From: an uncultured Lactobacillus sp.
Lineage (GTDB): Bacteria > Bacillota > Bacilli > Lactobacillales > Lactobacillaceae
Assembly (NCBI RefSeq): GCF_948948975.1
Contig: NZ_CARBVX010000009.1
Location: forward strand, 1-64,000
Reading direction: 5' to 3'
DNA length: 64,000 nucleotides
In this document: positions 27,913-36,229 of the stretch, in pieces
Position numbering within the stretch: position 1 is the stretch's first letter
Layout of the letters: each line of letters begins with the position of its first letter
Notes under the pieces: generated by a model
What the model was told of the DNA's origin: nothing
What the model saw: only the letters and a program-made list of their open reading frames with translations
Databases searched by the model: none
Position numbers and translations under genes: made by a program

Positions 27913-29277
27913 TTGAAAGAAGCGCAGGAAAAGAAGCTGACGACAAAACAATATTTAATTGTAGCATCAATGATTTTTGCACTATTCTTTGGTGCAGGAA
28001 ACTTAATTTTCCCACTTCATTTAGGCGAGCTTGCTGGTAAAAATTGGGGACCAGCAGCGATTGGTTTTTCAATTACTGGGGTAGTTTTACCGCTACTTTC
28101 ACTCCTAGCCGTTGCTATTACTCGTAGTAATGGTGTTTATCAAATTGGGTTACCGGTAGGAAAAGTTTTTGCGCTTTCGTTTATGACTTTGATGCAGCTT
28201 GCCATCGGTCCGTTATTTGCCGCTCCAAGAAATGCAACTGTATCTTATACTGTTGGAATTGCTCCTTTATTGCCCAAGCAATTTCGGGGGACTGGCTTAG
28301 TTGTTTTTACGATTATCTTTTTTGTGATAGTGTACTCGATTGCCTATAACGAAAGTGATATTCTTTCCTCTCTGGGTAAAATTTTAAACCCAATCTTTTT
28401 AATTTTGCTGTTTATTATTTTTGTTATTGCATTTGCTTGGCCGCTCGGTAATCCCAATACTGTTCCCGTAACCAAAGACTACCTGAATGGTGCCATCGTT
28501 AAGGGATTCTTAGAGGGATATAATACTATGGATGCACTAGCAGGATTAGCATTCGGTGTCACTGTAGTAACAGCAATTAAAGAGTTAGTTAATAATGATG
28601 AAAAGAAGACTGCCAAAATAACTGCAAAGTCTGGATTAATTGCAGTTGTTGCAATTGGAGTGATTTATACCTTATTGATCGTTATTGGCGCAATGTCATT
28701 AGGACATTTTAAAATAGCGAGTGATGGTGGAATTCTGCTTTCAGAGATTGTTAAATATTATGCTGGTATTTTTGGACAAGCATTATTAGCTGTTTTAATT
28801 TTCTTAGCGTGTTTAACTACTGCAGTTGGGGTATTGGCTGCGTTTGCTCTAGATTTTAGTGCTCATTATTCAAAGGTTAGTTACAAGGGCTGGTTGACGA
28901 TTGGATGTATTGGATCTTTGGCTACCGCCAATCTAGGCTTAGAGAAAATTATTCACTGGTCGCTTCCTGTCTTAATGTTTTTATATCCTTTAGCAATTGT
29001 ATTAATTGTCTTATCGGTATGTTCGCCATTATTTAAGGGTGATACGGTTGTATACAAAGTTACTATGCTTTTGACTTTGATTCCAGCAGTCTTTGATTTA
29101 ATTACAAACTTGCCAGCACCAATTGCTGGAACATCATTCTACAATGCCGTTAGTCGTATTAGACTTCAATATTTGCCATTTGCTAATGTTGGCCTAGCCT
29201 GGGTTGTACCAACGATCTTAGGGTTAGTTATTGGGGTTTTAGTTCACATTTGGCGTCGTAAATCTACTCGAATTTAA
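27913..29277 (+). CDS. brnQ: branched-chain amino acid carrier BrnQ
   Basis: The 454-aa protein has 12 hydrophobic segments and the LIVCS-family opening LTTKQYLIVASMIFALFFGAGNLIFPLHLGELAG, with LPLLSLLAVA and the conserved GYNTMDALAGLAFG in the middle. It imports Leu, Ile and Val with Na+ or H+. The start is TTG 27913 with the ribosome-binding site GGAGGAATATAA directly upstream; no ATG is nearby. It is followed within 2 bp by a terminator. Confidence 0.95.
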   Translation: MKEAQEKKLTTKQYLIVASMIFALFFGAGNLIFPLHLGELAGKNWGPAAIGFSITGVVLPLLSLLAVAITRSNGVYQIGLPVGKVFALSFMTLMQLAIGPLFAAPRNATVSYTVGIAPLLPKQFRGTGLVVFTIIFFVIVYSIAYNESDILSSLGKILNPIFLILLFIIFVIAFAWPLGNPNTVPVTKDYLNGAIVKGFLEGYNTMDALAGLAFGVTVVTAIKELVNNDEKKTAKITAKSGLIAVVAIGVIYTLLIVIGAMSLGHFKIASDGGILLSEIVKYYAGIFGQALLAVLIFLACLTTAVGVLAAFALDFSAHYSKVSYKGWLTIGCIGSLATANLGLEKIIHWSLPVLMFLYPLAIVLIVLSVCSPLFKGDTVVYKVTMLLTLIPAVFDLITNLPAPIAGTSFYNAVSRIRLQYLPFANVGLAWVVPTILGLVIGVLVHIWRRKSTRI

Positions 29278-29278
29278 G

Positions 29279-29312
29279 AAAAGCTATGGTTAATTTGAAT
29301 CATAGCTTTTTT
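29279..29312 (+). terminator. terminator between brnQ and the methyltransferase gene
   Basis: AAAAGCTATGGTT / AATCATAGCTTTT with a TTTTTT tail. It excludes the in-frame start at 29286, which would lie inside the hairpin, and supports ATG 29340 for the next gene. Confidence 0.88.
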
Positions 29313-29339
29313 GTTGGGATAATAAATTTGGTGATAAAA

Positions 29340-30062
29340 ATGAGTTTAACTAATAAGGTACCTGAAAAAGACGTTCATGATTTATTTACACGAGTTGCTC
29401 CGCATTATGATCAGATGAATAATCTAATTAGCTTAGGAACACACAATGGCTGGCGGAAAAAGTTCTTTAAAGAATTAAAAGTAGAAGCTGGAGATTTTGC
29501 TTTGGACTTATGTTGCGGGACAGGTGACTTAACGATTGCGTTAGCAAAACAAGTGGGTCCCTCGGGCAATGTAATTGGACTAGATTTTAATCAAAAAATG
29601 CTCGGCTTAGCTGATAAAAAGATCAGGGCGCAAAATTTACAAAAAGAAATTCAATTAAAGCAAGGGGATGCAATGCATTTGCCTTATCCGGACCAAAGCT
29701 TTGACATTGTAACAATTGGTTTTGGTTTACGTAATGTTCCTGATGCAGATCAAGTTTTGAAAGAAATTTATCGGGTTTTAAGGCCAGATGGAAAAGTTGG
29801 AATTCTAGAGACTTCACAACCAACTAATCCAATTATTAAGTTAGGATGGGAAAGTTACTTTAAACTGTTTCCTAATTTTGCTAAATTATTGGGTGCTAAT
29901 GTTGATGACTACAAGTACCTGTCACATACTACTGCTAAATTTATTTCAGCTACGCGTTTAAAGAAAATGCTTGAGCAAAATGGCTTTAAAAATGTAACAA
30001 TAACCAAATTAAATTTAGGTGCTGGTGCAATTCATATCGGAATTAAAAAGAAAATGAGATAA
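29340..30062 (+). CDS. menG: demethylmenaquinone methyltransferase (UbiE/MenG family)
   Basis: The 240-aa protein has N-terminal VHDLFTRVAPHYDQMNNLISLGTHNGWRK and the SAM-binding core ALDLCCGTGDLTIALA, then GLDFNQKMLGLADKK, QGDAMHLPYPDQSFD, GFGLRNVPD and a C-terminal signature near GVGILETSQP; these are the UbiE/MenG motifs. The enzyme methylates demethylmenaquinone to menaquinone. No other quinone-synthesis gene is in the window, and many lactobacilli have only fragments of this pathway, relying on supplied precursors. ATG 29340 follows GGTGATAAAA. The peptidase gene follows after 32 bp. Confidence 0.88.
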   Translation: MSLTNKVPEKDVHDLFTRVAPHYDQMNNLISLGTHNGWRKKFFKELKVEAGDFALDLCCGTGDLTIALAKQVGPSGNVIGLDFNQKMLGLADKKIRAQNLQKEIQLKQGDAMHLPYPDQSFDIVTIGFGLRNVPDADQVLKEIYRVLRPDGKVGILETSQPTNPIIKLGWESYFKLFPNFAKLLGANVDDYKYLSHTTAKFISATRLKKMLEQNGFKNVTITKLNLGAGAIHIGIKKKMR

Positions 30063-30094
30063 AATATAAAATAAAAACTAAAAAGGGGAATTTT

Positions 30095-31009
30095 ATGAGA
30101 ACTGGTACTAAAATTATTACTTTAGACAACGGTTATCACTTATGGACTAATACGCAAGGCGAAGGTGATATTCATTTATTAGCACTTCACGGTGGTCCTG
30201 GTGGAAATCATGAATATTGGGAAGATGCTGCAGAACAATTAAAGAAGCAAGGGCTTAATGTTCAAGTAACTATGTATGATCAACTAGGGTCACTTTACTC
30301 TGATCAACCAGACTACTCAAATCCAGAAATTGCTAAGAAGTATTTGACTTATGAATATTTTTTAGATGAAGTTGATGAAGTGCGTGAAAAGCTTGGCTTA
30401 GATAATTTCTACTTAATTGGCCAAAGCTGGGGCGGACTTTTGGTGCAAGAATATGCAGTTAAATATGGCCAGCATTTAAAGGGAGCCATTATCTCTTCAA
30501 TGGTTGATGAAATTGATGAGTACGTTGATTCTGTAAATAGAAGAAGACAAGAAGTTCTTCCTCAAACAGAAATTGATTTCATGCATGAGTGTGAGAAGAA
30601 TAATGACTATGATAATCAACGCTACCAAGATGATGTACAAATTTTAAATATTAATTTTGTTGATAGAAAGCAACCTTCAAAGCTTTATCACTTAAAGGAT
30701 CTTGGCGGAAGTGCTGTTTATAACGTCTTTCAAGGTGATAATGAATTTGTTATTACTGGTAAGCTTAAAGATTGGCACTTTAGAGATCAACTTAAGAATA
30801 TTAAAGTACCAACTTTAATTACTTTTGGTGAAAATGAAACTATGCCAATTTCTACGGCTAAAATTATGCAAAAAGAAATTCCAAATTCACGCCTAGTTAC
30901 TACTCCTGATGGGGGTCACCACCATATGGTTGATAATCCAGATGTTTACTACAAACACTTGGCTGATTTTATTCGTGAAGTTGAAGATGGTAGTTTTAAA
31001 GGTGAGTAG
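30095..31009 (+). CDS. pepI: proline iminopeptidase
   Basis: The 304-aa alpha/beta hydrolase has the oxyanion motif LALHGGPGGNHEYW, the nucleophile elbow GQSWGGLLVQEYA, the charge-relay Asp region near TFGENETMPIS and a C-terminal GGHHHMVDNP with the catalytic His. The HGGPG box and length match lactobacillar PepI/PepIP, which cleave N-terminal proline from peptides. No signal peptide is present, so it acts on imported peptides in the cytoplasm. The ribosome-binding site AAAAAGGGGAA precedes ATG 30095, and a very strong terminator follows. Confidence 0.92.
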   Translation: MRTGTKIITLDNGYHLWTNTQGEGDIHLLALHGGPGGNHEYWEDAAEQLKKQGLNVQVTMYDQLGSLYSDQPDYSNPEIAKKYLTYEYFLDEVDEVREKLGLDNFYLIGQSWGGLLVQEYAVKYGQHLKGAIISSMVDEIDEYVDSVNRRRQEVLPQTEIDFMHECEKNNDYDNQRYQDDVQILNINFVDRKQPSKLYHLKDLGGSAVYNVFQGDNEFVITGKLKDWHFRDQLKNIKVPTLITFGENETMPISTAKIMQKEIPNSRLVTTPDGGHHHMVDNPDVYYKHLADFIREVEDGSFKGE

Positions 31010-31061
31010 GAAGAGTCTGAGGATAAGTAGTAATTTGATTTAATTATAGCTCTTAGAAAAG

Positions 31062-31115
31062 AAAAATACTGATATATCAAGGTTTTATTTAACGATGATA
31101 TATCAGTATTTTTCT
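31062..31115. terminator. strong bidirectional terminator
   Basis: AAAAATACTGATATATCA and its exact complement form an 18-bp perfect stem with a 16-base loop, between the convergent peptidase and ABC-2 permease genes. Confidence 0.9.
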
Positions 31116-31132
31116 TTATTTTAGAGTTTTTT

Positions 31133-31843
31133 CTAAAATGCTTTTTGTTTTATACGACTGCTTGTGAGGCAAATTATATACCAAGCGAATAGTTTAGCTA
31201 TAATTATTAGTAATCCTTGGTCTAAAAAATTTTTACTTAAAATCCAATCTAGTAGGTTGCTGATTGGTAATAATTCCGCAAATAACTTTAACCATAAAGG
31301 ATATGCCCTAACTGGAATAATTAAACCAGCTAATAAAACCAAGCAAGCCGTCATAATATTAGTTAGCCAATAGGGATTTTCATGGTTCATACCCCAATTA
31401 GCACTAAAATAGCCCAATAAAGAACTAATTAAAATTATTAACGGCAAAGCTAAAAACAATTTTGGTAATAGATTAGTTTCACCAAGTGAAACTAATCCAA
31501 TGCCTCCTAATACTACGATTTCAATAGTAGCCGTAATATTAGCAATTACAAATTTAGGGAGCCAATATTTGTGAAAGGCAGGTCTAATTGAGAAAAAATC
31601 CTCAAGTAATCCAATATTTTGATCGTAAACTACTGAGGCACTAATAATCCCAATACTAGTTGTAATTCCTGTTGTCACAATCGTACCGATTAAAGATCGT
31701 GTATAATCCTGGTTAGAGTTAAAAGCAATTAGCAAGAACATCAACAATGAAACTAGTGGTAAAAATAAATAATTAACTAAAATGATGCGAATGCTGTCAA
31801 AGGTTCCAACTGAACGTAAAGTGATACGATATGTAGAATTCAA
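31133..31843 (-). CDS. ABC-2 type transporter permease
   Basis: The 236-aa protein has about six hydrophobic segments and the ABC-2 fold pattern: an N-terminal basic segment (STYRITLRSVGTFDSI), helix pairs, and a re-entrant LIIPVRAYPLWLKLFAELLPISNLLDWIL loop near residue 175. It is last of a three-gene exporter operon (ATPase, permease, permease); the overlap of 4 bp with the preceding permease implies coupled translation. It probably exports a drug, lipid or peptide; the substrate is unknown. Confidence 0.85.
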   Translation of the reverse strand: MNSTYRITLRSVGTFDSIRIILVNYLFLPLVSLLMFLLIAFNSNQDYTRSLIGTIVTTGITTSIGIISASVVYDQNIGLLEDFFSIRPAFHKYWLPKFVIANITATIEIVVLGGIGLVSLGETNLLPKLFLALPLIILISSLLGYFSANWGMNHENPYWLTNIMTACLVLLAGLIIPVRAYPLWLKLFAELLPISNLLDWILSKNFLDQGLLIIIAKLFAWYIICLTSSRIKQKAF

Positions 31844-32574
31844 AATACATTTAGTCTCCCTTCTTTAAAGGCTCGTTTGATAACAATATTAGTCATATAT
31901 TTTGATAAAAAGATAAATACAAAAACAACAACAATGTACATAATTATCCAGATGGAGTTAATGGGTAGATGATAGATTATCTTGATAGGAAAAGTTAGTG
32001 GACTAAAAATTTGAAAGGGTTGAATTTTTTGCGAAATAAAGTAAGGAATATTTAACAATCCAGATAAGAGTAATATTGGTAAAAGTAATAGTTGCTCATA
32101 TACAATAGCATTTTTACTCAAAACAAAGAATAAACTAATAAAATAGCTAAGTACAGTAGCAGCTAGCCAAAGTAAAAATACGCCTAGAACTAACTGCCAG
32201 TCTAAGTATTTAATAGGTATCCCTAAAAGAATAGCTTCAATTCCTGCTAAAGGGAATGCGGTTAAACCATAAATAGCTGCAGGCATTAAGGTTGCCAACA
32301 AAACTTTTTCGCGTCTCACACCTGTGTTTAAGAGATAGGGTAAAGTTCCTTGAAAACGTTGAAATCCAAGCGCGCCGGCACTAGTTGTACATGATGCCCA
32401 AGTTCCCATTACGCCAGCAATCAACCATTCACGCCCAGTGTAGGTATGATGAACATAATGTGATAAATACTCATATAGCAACATTGTTGTTGTTTCTATT
32501 ACTACTAAATTAACGAAATACGTATTTTTAATATAAAGTTTTAACTGAAATAGTGCAATTTTGATAAAGGACAA
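31840..32574 (-). CDS. ABC-2 type transporter permease, second subunit
   Basis: The 244-aa protein has about six hydrophobic segments starting FIKIALFQLKLYIKNTYFVNLVV, and a central stretch FQRFQGTLPYLLNTGVRREKVLLATLM typical of the cytoplasmic loop in ABC-2 permeases. It lies 8 bp after the ATPase gene and overlaps the other permease by 4 bp. The two permeases are different in sequence and probably form a heterodimer with the ATPase at 32583-33356. Confidence 0.83.
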   Translation of the reverse strand: MSFIKIALFQLKLYIKNTYFVNLVVIETTTMLLYEYLSHYVHHTYTGREWLIAGVMGTWASCTTSAGALGFQRFQGTLPYLLNTGVRREKVLLATLMPAAIYGLTAFPLAGIEAILLGIPIKYLDWQLVLGVFLLWLAATVLSYFISLFFVLSKNAIVYEQLLLLPILLLSGLLNIPYFISQKIQPFQIFSPLTFPIKIIYHLPINSIWIIMYIVVVFVFIFLSKYMTNIVIKRAFKEGRLNVF

Positions 32575-32582
32575 TTTAGCAC

Positions 32583-33356
32583 CTACTTCCGCTTTAATTT
32601 ATTAGCTACGGCCAGATAAGCATCAGTTAAGCTAGCAGTTTCATCAACATGAGCAAATGCCTTTACACCGGCAATTGATCCTTCGTAATATATTTTTCCT
32701 CCACCAATTAGAAAAATTCTATCAGCTAAAGTTTCAATATCAGTCATATCGTGGCTCGTTAAAATAATACCGCAGCCATTATCAGCTAACTTTTTGACTA
32801 ATTTTCTGATTGAGATCACTGATTCTATATCTAGACCTGCGGTAGGCTCATCCAGCATTAAAATCTTTGGATGATTTACTAATCCACGTGCGATGTGTAA
32901 TCTCTGAAGCATTCCCTTTGAGTAAGAACCAGCTTTTTTATCAGCAACATTAGCAAGATTGACAGTTTCTAAAGCATGTTGAACATTTGATTTAATATGT
33001 CGTTCTTTAACACCTAAAATACGGGCAAAAAATTCAAGATTATCACGTGCAGTTGCATTGTTATAAAAACCACGGTCACCTCCAAAAACAATACCCATTT
33101 GCTTTCTAGCTTGTCTGGGTTTTTTAGTTAAATCAATTCCTTCAACTTCTATTTGTCCTAAATTAGGAATCAAATAGTTAGAGATTGATTTAATTAATGT
33201 GGTTTTGCCTGCACCATTTGGCCCAACAAATGAGATAACTTCTCCTGCATGTAATTCAAAACTAATCCCACTTACTGCATGAAATATATCATTTTTTTCC
33301 TTGTAAAAGCGTGTAATATTAAGAGCTTTAAATATAATATTGGTCATAGTTTTCAC
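32583..33356 (-). CDS. ABC transporter ATP-binding protein
   Basis: The 257-aa ATPase has Walker A GPNGAGKTTLIKS, Q-loop GIVFGGDRG, signature SKGMLQRLHIARG (a SKGM variant), Walker B ILMLDEPTAGLD and the H-loop LTSHDM. It energises the two ABC-2 permeases downstream. Its 5' end overlaps the remnant TPR frame by 29 bp. ATG 33356 and ATG 33347 are both possible. The SKGM variant of the signature motif is common in ABC-2 exporters. Confidence 0.9.
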   Translation of the reverse strand: MKTMTNIIFKALNITRFYKEKNDIFHAVSGISFELHAGEVISFVGPNGAGKTTLIKSISNYLIPNLGQIEVEGIDLTKKPRQARKQMGIVFGGDRGFYNNATARDNLEFFARILGVKERHIKSNVQHALETVNLANVADKKAGSYSKGMLQRLHIARGLVNHPKILMLDEPTAGLDIESVISIRKLVKKLADNGCGIILTSHDMTDIETLADRIFLIGGGKIYYEGSIAGVKAFAHVDETASLTDAYLAVANKLKRK

Positions 33357-33582
33357 TCATTCCTGTTGGATCAGATGTCATTGAATTTAAAAGCTTTTGT
33401 GCGCAGCCCTGTTTTCCTAATTTATACATAGCTACTATCAATAATTTTTTAGATTCATTTATGCCGACTACATTACCGATTTTAATATGTTTGTGTATTG
33501 CTTTAATAACAGTATTAACAGCGGATTGAAAATTTCTCTCTACATAATAAACATATGCTAAAGAAGACAATGCCACATTCAT
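33328..33582 (-). pseudogene. remnant of a TPR-type regulator, C-terminal part
   Basis: An 84-codon frame contains a TPR-like helix pair (VALSSLAYVYYVERNFQSAVNTVIKAIHK) and a second one (ESKKLLIVAMYKLGKQGCAQKLLNSM). This resembles the C-terminal end of Rgg/PlcR-type peptide-sensing regulators. No helix-turn-helix lies upstream: the frame stays open only about 12 codons before a stop and has no ribosome-binding site. It is probably the tail of a lost regulator of the adjoining ABC exporter. Confidence 0.45.
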
Positions 33583-33885
33583 ATATAGTGATATAGTTAT
33601 TTTTTTGTTAATTATTTTTTAATTATAATATATTATATTTAATTAAAATACAATGTTTTTTATGAAATTTACATTTTATTATTAATAAGCTATAGAGTAA
33701 TATTAGAATATTATCACTTATTAATCACAAAAGGTGAGTAGAAAACAAAAATCATATTGACACTAACTACATATCATGCTATAATTAAGATCCTTTCTAA
33801 AATTAAACATTTGTATACGACAAAAGCCACCTGAAATAGGTGGCTTTTTTTGTTTTTTAGGAATATAGGATATAAATAATAAAAA
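33583..33885. other. A+T-rich gap holding only a terminator
   Basis: The stretch between the regulator remnant and the bile salt hydrolase gene is very A+T-rich. Apart from the terminator at 33822-33852 I see no gene, repeat or RNA in it. Confidence 0.4.
33822..33852. terminator. terminator downstream of the bile salt hydrolase gene
   Basis: AAAAGCCACCT / AGGTGGCTTTT with loop GAAAT, T-rich on both sides. It serves the minus-strand bile operon and could also work on the plus strand. Confidence 0.85.
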
Positions 33886-34836
33886 TTAGTAAGTAATAAG
33901 ACTAGTTGAATTCATTGTTTTATCGTCTAGTTTATAAGTCTTTAATTCAAAATCATCTTCAAAATTACAGTAGTAAGTCTTGCTTCCAGAAGAGTAGCAT
34001 GCAGTGTAAACAGTATATTCGTCACTACCTTGATCGTTGACCACGCTGCCTTTGATCATGGCAACAGACTTTAAGATATTAAAGAATTTAGCAACGTTTG
34101 CTTTTTCACCTTTGACAGTTGGATAATTTGGGTTTAAGTAAGCTGCTTTAACAAAACGGTCGGCTGGAATACTGTCACCCGGCAGGCCTAAACTACCAGT
34201 TCCTACACCCCAAGGAGCAACTTTTTGACCGTTCCAGCTTTGGGCTGTAGCGTCATGTGGATTTAAGCCAGTGTAATTACCTAGATTAGTAAGATGCCAG
34301 TTAAAGTCTGGACTATTAGTCAAAACGCCTAGCTTGTCTTCAAAGACTTTCATTCCATATTGTTTTGAAACTTCAACAATAATGGCTTCGTCACTATCAC
34401 TAATGATCCAGTGAAGAGGGGCAACCGCAAATGATGAATTAATAGCTTCGTTTACTAAGTTAACATTCTTTAATGCTTCCTTTACTTCACTAACATGGGT
34501 AAAGTTTTGAGTAACCCAGAGCATAATTTCGTAAGAAGCTAAGTTAATTTTACCGTCAATAGGACCATCACTAAATTTAGCAAAATGTGGGAAGTTTAAA
34601 CCGGCAATACCTAAGCCATCTTCGTTATAGCAGTCAAAGTATGATGGATAGCCATCAACCACAATTCCCATTCCGATAACAGCCTTTTTAGTAGTGGTGT
34701 TATCTAAAAACTTATATGGAAGAGGATAATGACGCGGCGTGATAATAACGCCTTCGCCATAATCTTGTCCAACATCTAGATTACGACCAAAGTATAAATT
34801 TCCTTGATCATCTGTGAATCTTAAACCAGTACACAT
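33886..34836 (-). CDS. cbsH: conjugated bile salt hydrolase
   Basis: The enzyme cuts the amide bond between bile acid and glycine or taurine. The 316-aa sequence is an N-terminal nucleophile hydrolase: Met is followed by Cys2 (MCTGLRFTD), which becomes the catalytic N-terminus. FGRNLDVGQDYG supplies Arg and Asp of the active site, LTNSPDFNWHLTNL the conserved Asn, and SLGLPGDSIPADRF the conserved Arg. It follows two OFA-type permeases on the same strand, the arrangement described for L. johnsonii cbsT1-cbsT2-cbsH. The spacing of 14 bp to cbsT2 indicates an operon. The ribosome-binding site AAGGAGGATTTT lies just upstream. Confidence 0.95.
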   Translation of the reverse strand: MCTGLRFTDDQGNLYFGRNLDVGQDYGEGVIITPRHYPLPYKFLDNTTTKKAVIGMGIVVDGYPSYFDCYNEDGLGIAGLNFPHFAKFSDGPIDGKINLASYEIMLWVTQNFTHVSEVKEALKNVNLVNEAINSSFAVAPLHWIISDSDEAIIVEVSKQYGMKVFEDKLGVLTNSPDFNWHLTNLGNYTGLNPHDATAQSWNGQKVAPWGVGTGSLGLPGDSIPADRFVKAAYLNPNYPTVKGEKANVAKFFNILKSVAMIKGSVVNDQGSDEYTVYTACYSSGSKTYYCNFEDDFELKTYKLDDKTMNSTSLITY

Positions 34837-34850
34837 TTCTAAAATCCTCC

Positions 34851-36206
34851 TTATTTAGCATTAGCTTTTGCTGCTTGCTCTACAATATATTTCTTTTGAT
34901 ATCTCTTAATTTGGATAACAGCAAATACCAAAATAATAAAACCAATTGCAACAAAGGCAATCATAAAGTACCAAGCAACTGTAAAGCTTGCAGCCCCTTT
35001 AATAATTCCAAAGAGTGGAGCGCCGATTGCATAGCCGATTGCATAAGCTAAACCAACGTATCCAAGCATGACGCCTTGATCTCTTGAGCCAAAGAGGTCT
35101 TTTGCCATGAAGGCTGGGCCTGACATATAACTAAATACAGCTAAGCCGCAAAAGATAGCATAGCCAATACCGGCAGCCTTACTAATAGATGAACCATATG
35201 GCTGGAAGCTAATAAAGATCATCATTAAAATAGATAAAATATACATACAACCAGCATAGGCCATTGATTTTGCTGTACCAAATTTATCAAATAAGAAACC
35301 ACCAGAAATATTTCCGATTAAACAACCAACACCGTACATTGATCCAACTAAACCAACATCGGTTAAAGAAAGCTTAGTATCAAGGAAGGCAGCATAGTCT
35401 TCATTTAAAGATGCTAAGCCTAACCCAATGATTAAGAAACCAACGCTGAAAACCCAGAACCATTTCATTTGTAACACTTGTTTACTAGTCCAGCCTTTGA
35501 ACTCTTTGGCCTTGGCTTCAGCTTCAGCTTTCTTGCTTTCAGCTAGTTCTTCATCGGAAACGACAATTTCATCTTTCTTAGGCGTTCTAATGAAGCAGGC
35601 GATAATTACACCGATTACTAATAAAGCAACGGCAAAGATAAAGAACGGTGCCATAGAAGTTAAATGACCGGTCTTAGTATTACCTGTCATATAGTGCTTT
35701 AAAATGGCTTGAGTGGTTGGTTGTAAAAAGATATTACCAATAGAACCACCACAGAAAGCAATTCCTAAAGCAGCACCACGTCCCTTTGCTGGGAACCAGT
35801 GATTAATAACCCATGGAACACCTTGGCCAGAGTAAAATGTTGAACCGACCATACAAATAATAGCAGCGATATAGAATCCTGGTAGTTTTGTACTAATTCC
35901 AAAAATTACGTAGGCGATGGCAGAAAGGCCAATACCAATTAAATACATCAGTCGAAAATTAACTTTTTCGAGTGCTTTACCAATAAATGGAGAAGCCACT
36001 GAAGCAAAAATTGCACCAAACGTAAAAATTAATGTATACGATGCTAAGGTAAAGTGGAAAGTATTAACTAAAGGGTGGATAAACAAAGGCTGAATGTTTT
36101 GAGCAATTCCATAAGGAATAGCTTGGGTTAACATACACAGGAAAACCATGAAGTACTTATAGCCCTTGCTTACTACTTTATCTTTAGTAGCGGCATCAGG
36201 AGACAT
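34851..36206 (-). CDS. cbsT2: conjugated bile salt transporter, MFS (OFA family), second copy
   Basis: The 451-aa protein has 12 hydrophobic segments, with a long charged cytoplasmic loop (DEIVVSDEELAESKKAEAE) in the middle and oxalate/formate-antiporter-like motifs (GQGVPWVINHWFPAKGRGAALG). It is highly similar to the upstream paralogue, with matching stretches such as GYKYFMVFLCMLTQAIPYG and SLNEDYAAFLDTKLSLT. In L. johnsonii the homologues were described as conjugated bile salt transporters. Direction and substrate are taken from that literature, not from the sequence. Confidence 0.88.
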   Translation of the reverse strand: MSPDAATKDKVVSKGYKYFMVFLCMLTQAIPYGIAQNIQPLFIHPLVNTFHFTLASYTLIFTFGAIFASVASPFIGKALEKVNFRLMYLIGIGLSAIAYVIFGISTKLPGFYIAAIICMVGSTFYSGQGVPWVINHWFPAKGRGAALGIAFCGGSIGNIFLQPTTQAILKHYMTGNTKTGHLTSMAPFFIFAVALLVIGVIIACFIRTPKKDEIVVSDEELAESKKAEAEAKAKEFKGWTSKQVLQMKWFWVFSVGFLIIGLGLASLNEDYAAFLDTKLSLTDVGLVGSMYGVGCLIGNISGGFLFDKFGTAKSMAYAGCMYILSILMMIFISFQPYGSSISKAAGIGYAIFCGLAVFSYMSGPAFMAKDLFGSRDQGVMLGYVGLAYAIGYAIGAPLFGIIKGAASFTVAWYFMIAFVAIGFIILVFAVIQIKRYQKKYIVEQAAKANAK

Positions 36207-36229
36207 GTAATTACCTTCTTTCTAACTAA

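Noticed and set aside
29286..29339. Upstream in-frame extension of the methyltransferase
   Set aside because: It would begin inside the brnQ terminator hairpin, and UbiE proteins begin near ATG 29340.
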